From: Avena insularis | Lineage: Eukaryota > Streptophyta > Magnoliopsida > Poales > Poaceae | NCBI GenBank assembly: GCA_023614405.1 | Contig: CM042687.1 | Span: 235,130,292-235,194,291, forward strand | DNA: 64,000 nucleotides | Reading direction: 5' to 3' | Shown: piece by piece, positions 59,890-64,000 of the stretch | Layout of the letters: each line of letters starts with the position of its first letter | Numbering within the stretch: the first letter of the stretch is position 1 | Translations under genes and position numbers: made by a program | Notes under the pieces: model-generated | The model's database searches: none | What the model was told of the DNA's origin: nothing | The model's input: the letters and a program-made list of their open reading frames with translations, nothing else

Positions 59890-60171
59890 GGTTTAGGCCA
59901 TCTCGTCGGGTCCAGTTAGGTAGTTTTTCTTGTTCTTTTGTTTTTTGTTTTCTTATTTTTTTTTATCTTTTTCACAATAAGTCCAAAACAAAAGATTTTT
60001 GTCTCTATTTTTTAATAAAATTCAGTAGATCGTATTAGGGTGTTAATTAGAAATACTTTTACTATTTTAAAATAGTGGATTTACTAATCTTATATTAATC
60101 TATAATAGGGATAATATCATATTTTAAAATATGATTTTGAAACTAGAGCTTCGAATTCAACATTTTGGATG
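59890..60171 (+). other. AT-rich spacer within CACTA element
   Basis: Poly-T rich, low-complexity DNA between the subterminal region and the 662-bp array; nothing else recognised. Confidence 0.5.
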
Positions 60172-62100
60172 AGCTAGGGGCTGAGCCTCGCTAAAATTGC
60201 ATTGAATCTCTGAAGAAACATAATATTGTGAGTCTAAAAATTATTTTTTTCAAAAAATAATGGGCACTGGATCATGTACATGTAGTTCAAATCGGACCCA
60301 CTTCCTACCGATTCGGCAGGAATTTGTTTTTTTCGCCAGAGGTGGACGGAAAGGTTTGAGATACCCTGGTTGGAATATTTGTCTACGTAAGTTGGCTTAT
60401 TATTTTTAAAAAATGGGATTGTAGCATTTGCAAACTTTCATTTGGTGGTTGCTTCACAAAACGGCCCATTTTTTGCGCTCGGAAAATGAAAAATAATTTT
60501 CTTGTGCGACGAAAAGGAAAACTTCCTCCTGCAACATTGTTCGCTATCCCAAAATACATATGGGTGCACAATATGGACACATTATCACAAACTATGCCGC
60601 AATTCTGGACATATCGTTGGTCGTTTGGCCCGAAAGCCATGAAACCTCGAACATGATAGGTCATTTCTGAGAAGGGCTTTTTGAGACACTTGGAAAATAC
60701 CAAGTTTGGTATTTTTCCTTGTAACTATGTTGCATAATAAGACACCATGCGAAGGATTTGCATTGATCGGCCCATTTTTGAATGTTTTATGCCCGTTTCA
60801 AACTATAGTTAAAACGGCGGGCATAAAGGTTGTTAGCTCGAGGCTGAGCCTCGCTAAACTTGCATTGGATCTCTAAAGAAACATGATATTATGAGTCTAA
60901 AAATTATTTTTTCAAAATATAATGGGCATCGGATCATGTACATGTAGTTTAAATTGGACCCATTTCCTACCGATTCGGCAGGAATTTGTCTTTTCTGTCA
61001 GAGGTGGACGGAAAGGTTTGAGATACCCTGGTTGGGACATTTGTCCATCTAAGTTGGCCTATTATTTTTGAAAAATGGTATGGTAGCATTTGGAAACTTT
61101 CATTTGGTGGTTGCTTCGCAAAACGACCCGTTTTTTGCGCTCGGAAAATGAAAAATGAGTTTTTTGTGCGATGAAAAGGAAAACTTCCTCCTGCAATATT
61201 GTTCATCATTCCACGATACATATGGATGCACAATATGAACACATTATCACAAACCATGCCGCTATTCTAGACATATCATTGGTCGTTTGGCCCGAAAGCC
61301 ATGAAACCTCGAACATGATAGGTCATTTCTGAGAAGGGCTTTTTGAGACACTTGCAAAATACCAAGTTTGGTATTTTTCCTTGTAACTATGTAGCATAAT
61401 AAGACACCACGTGAAGGATTTATATCGATCGGACCGTTTTTGAATTTTTTAGACCCGTTTCAAACTATGGTCAAAACGGCGGGCATGAAGGTTGTTAGCT
61501 CGAGGCTGAGCCTCGCTAAACTTGCATTGGATCTCTGAAGAAACATGATATTGTGAGTCTAAAAATCATTTTTTCAAAAAATAATGGGCATCAGATCATG
61601 TACATGTAGTTTAAATCGGATCCACTTCCTACCAATTCGGCAGAAATTTGTTTTTTTTTTTGCCAGGGGTGGATGGAAAGGTTTTAGGGACCCCGGTTGG
61701 GACATTTGTCAATGTAAGGTGTCCTATTATTTTTGAAAAATGGACGGTATCATTTTGAAACATTCATTTGGTGGTTGCTTCACAAAACGACCCGTTTTTT
61801 GCGCTCGGAAAATGGAAAATGGTTTTTCCGTGCGACCAAATGGAAAACTTCCTCCTAAAACATTGTTCTCCATCCCACGATGCACATGTGTGCACGATAC
61901 GGGTACATTATCACAAACTATGCCCTGATTCTAGCCATAACATTGGTCATTTGACCCGAAAGCCATAAAACCTCGAACATGATAGGTCATTTTGTGAAGG
62001 TTTTTTTGATACATACTCAATTTACCAAGTTTGGTAGTTTTCCTTGCAACTATGTCACATAATAAGACACCACACGAAGAATTTGCGTTGATCGGACCGG
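60172..62100 (+). repeat. Tandem array, three copies of ~662 bp
   Basis: Copies at 60172-60834, 60835-61496 and 61497-62100, anchored by CTGAGCCTCGCTAAA at 60181, 60844 and 61506 (periods 663 and 662). The third is short of its last ~60 bp and joins new sequence at about 62100. Minus-strand frames in copies 1 and 2 encode similar peptides (AGGSFPF, FFIFRAQK, KQPPNES) but are broken elsewhere, so coding is doubtful. Confidence 0.9.
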
Positions 62101-62314
62101 AGATGCACCCAGATCTGGTGTGGCGATCTCCGGAGATGCGTCCATCAAGAGCGTGTAGAGGGCGGCGCTGATGGCACTCCCGCCGGAGGCCCCCTACTTC
62201 ACCGCAACACCATCAGCGACTCCGTCGACTTCCAGTTGTCCGTGTGGGCCAACATCGGGATCTTCAGCCTCGACTTCCAGTCCGACTCCCATGACCTGCA
62301 GGTCCTGACTGAAG
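62101..62314 (+). CDS. Exon-like fragment, possible captured gene piece
   Basis: GC-rich segment right after the 662-bp array with one open frame to a donor-like GAAG|GTATCG (GT at 62315). The frame ends in a natural-looking peptide with NTISDSVDFQLSVW and DFQSDSHDLQVLTE. Base composition differs from the AT-rich surroundings. No domain recognised; no start codon in this frame is clear. CACTA elements often carry host gene fragments, so a captured exon is the favoured reading, but only by inference. Confidence 0.35.
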
Positions 62315-62477
62315 GTATCGTCTTCTAGCAAATAGGCTGTTGACTTACAATATGACTGCTGCCATCAATCTCTACTAGTAATAGCCATATTCCTATGATA
62401 GTCAATTTTCTTCAGAAATAGGCGTCTGGATGAATTATTTTGTTGGGCATTCTTAGATGATTTATCTTCAGCTGTAT

Positions 62478-62630
62478 AGCTTTGTAGTATCCACAACATC
62501 AAGTTACTTTCCTTAGATTAAAGGATGCACTATCTTTGAATAGCTTTGTAGTATCCACAACTTTGTAGCTTTGAATAGCTTTGTAGTATCCACAGCTGAA
62601 TAGTTTTGAATAGCTTTGTAGTATCCACAG
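62478..62630 (+). repeat. Short repeats of TAGCTTTGTAGTATCCACA
   Basis: The 19-base motif occurs at about 62478, 62541, 62576 and 62611, the last three at 35-base spacing. Looks like local tandem expansion within noncoding DNA. Confidence 0.8.
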
Positions 62631-63550
62631 CTGAATAGTTTACCTAAAGGATGCACTATCTTTGATTACTTTCCTTAGATGCCTATTCATGTGCAACTTC
62701 TCAAGTTACTACAGCACGTCTGACATGCTGTTTTTCTGAACCTTTGTCATAGATCTTCAGAATTTCATGATTATGCTATCTGCCTAGTTTTAAGATAATG
62801 CACCATCCATTGTATATGCAGTTGAATTAGATGGGCTTGGATGCTGTGGTAGATATTGTATTTGCAATGATGTAGCATAATTGTGTCTCTGGAGTTCTAA
62901 TGTTGAATACTCATAAAGACAAAGAATCGCCTCACCACATGCATAATTGTGCCTCACCCCATGTTTGTTCCACAAGAAGGGCCAACAAATCTCTACTATC
63001 TAACAAAAGAGGAAGCGGTTCCGTTTTCTGTCAGATGCACTACGTCGTTTTCCGTCGTCGAGTGATCAATCCTCCCGCTCCCTCTCGTGCTTTAACTCTC
63101 CAGCGGGATAACCGGAAACTGCAAAAGGAAACTTTGAAAAATTAGGACGCAATCCCCGTTTCTCCTTTTAACTCTCTAAGCAAAATTTCTGGAAACAATT
63201 CCTCACCCTTTTTTTAATTCCCGAGCTGACGGTTAACTCCTGATCTAACAATCTGAAAACAACGCCCATCTCCTCTTCCCACCTGACCGGGGTGCTCAAC
63301 GAGGTCCCGTCTAGGCGCTGCTCTCTGCCAGCGGCGTGGCCGCCGTACGAATGGCAGCTCCTGAGACAGTGCGAGTTCAAGGGTATACGGAGCGGCGTCC
63401 CTACGTATCATGGCTTCCAGTTTAATCAAACTACGTATTGCTGAACAACGGAAACGAGGCAGTGCATCTGCTCCCTACTCATCATTCATTCCACGGTAGT
63501 GTCACTATTCTCTGATTCCTTGATGTCCATGATTGAGAGGTAATCCATCT
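62631..63550 (+). other. Unassigned stretch
   Basis: No supported gene. Part of an intron of the possible captured gene, or CACTA filler; short frames on either strand show nothing recognisable. Confidence 0.4.
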
Positions 63551-63868
63551 AACATGATTGAGAGGTCGCCAAGGTATCATTGGGGATCTTGATGTCCAAG
63601 CTGCCGCGGCGGAGGTCCAGGACAAAGCCATGGGTTAATCCGACATCCTTCGCCGAGATCTAGCTGCCTCATGTGCAGGAGATGACGAGGCAACCCGAGG
63701 TAACACAACTCAAATCACTCAATCCACCTGCCTTATGATCACTTGATCGACGGACAATTTCCACTGATACGTACATGCTCGATTCAACTATCTCATCAAT
63801 GACAAATGCAGGATTAGAGGCAACGCGGACAGTCGAGGAGCCGGGCAGGGTATGGATCATAGGAGATG
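63551..63868 (+). pseudogene. Two exon-like segments with a 112-bp intron-like gap
   Basis: Frame with IIGDLDVQAAAAEVQDKAMG, a TAA (about 63634), then SDILRRDLAASCAGDDEATR, ending at 63699 in front of GTAACA; a 112-bp segment (63700-63811) with GT...TGCAG ends; then 63812-63868 (LEATRTVEEPGRVWIIGD) before a second donor GTAATT. Reading phase is kept across the gap. The in-frame TAA argues for a decayed or captured gene. No family recognised. Confidence 0.3.
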
Positions 63869-64000
63869 GTAATTTCCCTTGTTCTTTCATCATCTTCTAC
63901 GCGAGATTTCATTTCTTTTATTATTCGGACTTCTCATGTTTCTCTTCACAAAGTATTATGACACTGACCTATATTGTTTTGTTCTGTTCTTTAGGTCGTA
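63869..64000 (+). other. Intron-like sequence to window end
   Basis: T-rich DNA after the donor at 63869; nothing else supported. Confidence 0.3.

Larger units (their letters stand above)
58945..64000 (+). mobile_element. CACTA (En/Spm) DNA transposon, 5' or 3' end, continues beyond window
   Basis: Begins CACTACAAGAAATGTGTC inside family B LTR3, a typical Triticeae CACTA terminus. Inverted and direct copies of TATGACG / CGTCATAA fill the first ~250 bp (58963-59190), as in subterminal transposase-binding regions. No second terminus (a TTGTAGTG end) is seen to 64000, and no transposase. Interior features include a 120-bp duplication, a 662-bp tandem array and exon-like segments. That the whole stretch to 64000 belongs to this element is inferred from lack of another boundary. 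Confidence 0.7.

Noticed and set aside
60383..61257. Minus-strand frames in the 662-bp repeats as a conserved gene
   Set aside because: Peptides are alike only because the DNA repeats; ends differ and the third copy is not open. Kept only as a note on the array.
63168..63429. Minus-strand frames of 70 and 71 residues near 63300
   Set aside because: Overlap each other on the same strand in different frames, no domain, no supporting splice pattern.
1..64000. CRISPR arrays, bacterial operons, rRNA genes
   Set aside because: Nothing of the kind seen; the content is plant transposable elements throughout.

Overview
This window reads as repetitive intergenic DNA from a large grass genome, most likely a Triticeae cereal (wheat, Aegilops or barley group). 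The reasons are a BARE/Angela-like copia element, gag-protease-only gypsy elements with tRNA-Asp-type primer sites that resemble the Athila-lineage families of Triticeae, a chromodomain-bearing gypsy element with 3.2 kb LTRs, and a CACTA transposon end. I see no intact host gene. Almost every base from 1 to about 62,100 can be assigned to nested transposable elements, and several insertions are proved by matching 5-bp target-site duplications (TSDs).

Layout. The oldest layer is a plus-strand Athila-like element ('family A', from 26512): truncated 5' LTR, primer site, gag, protease, long 3' noncoding region and a 3' LTR from 31812. A minus-strand copy of the same family (249-26511) sits in its 5' LTR. 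That minus copy was itself split by (i) a complete copia element (3011-12008, TSD TTTCT), (ii) a chromovirus-type gypsy element (12284-24673, left TSD ATGCT) and (iii) another LTR at the window start (1-248). The 3' LTR of the plus copy was split by a solo copia LTR (32580-34465, TSD TCTAT) and, at 34926, by a minus-strand tandem dimer of a second Athila-like family ('family B'; LTR-internal-LTR-internal-LTR, with a shared middle LTR). The outermost LTR of that dimer was hit by a non-autonomous element with 3.6 kb LTRs and under 0.9 kb of internal DNA (50502-58641, TSD GTCTT) and by a CACTA DNA transposon (from 58945 to beyond the window end).

Function. None of the coding regions looks intact. 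The copia polyprotein has a one-base frameshift and has lost a catalytic Asp in both integrase and RNase H. The chromovirus has premature stops and a deletion from mid reverse transcriptase into integrase. Families A and B encode only gag and an aspartic protease and would depend on enzymes supplied in trans. The CACTA part carries subterminal repeats, a three-copy 662-bp tandem array and exon-like segments that may be captured gene pieces, but no transposase in view.

Most interesting: the chromovirus has two extra sense ORFs upstream of gag, and each of its three 5' ORFs starts directly after a 3' splice-site-like AG. One family B unit carries a patch of family A sequence. The CACTA element holds a tandem array plus a possible multi-exon cargo.
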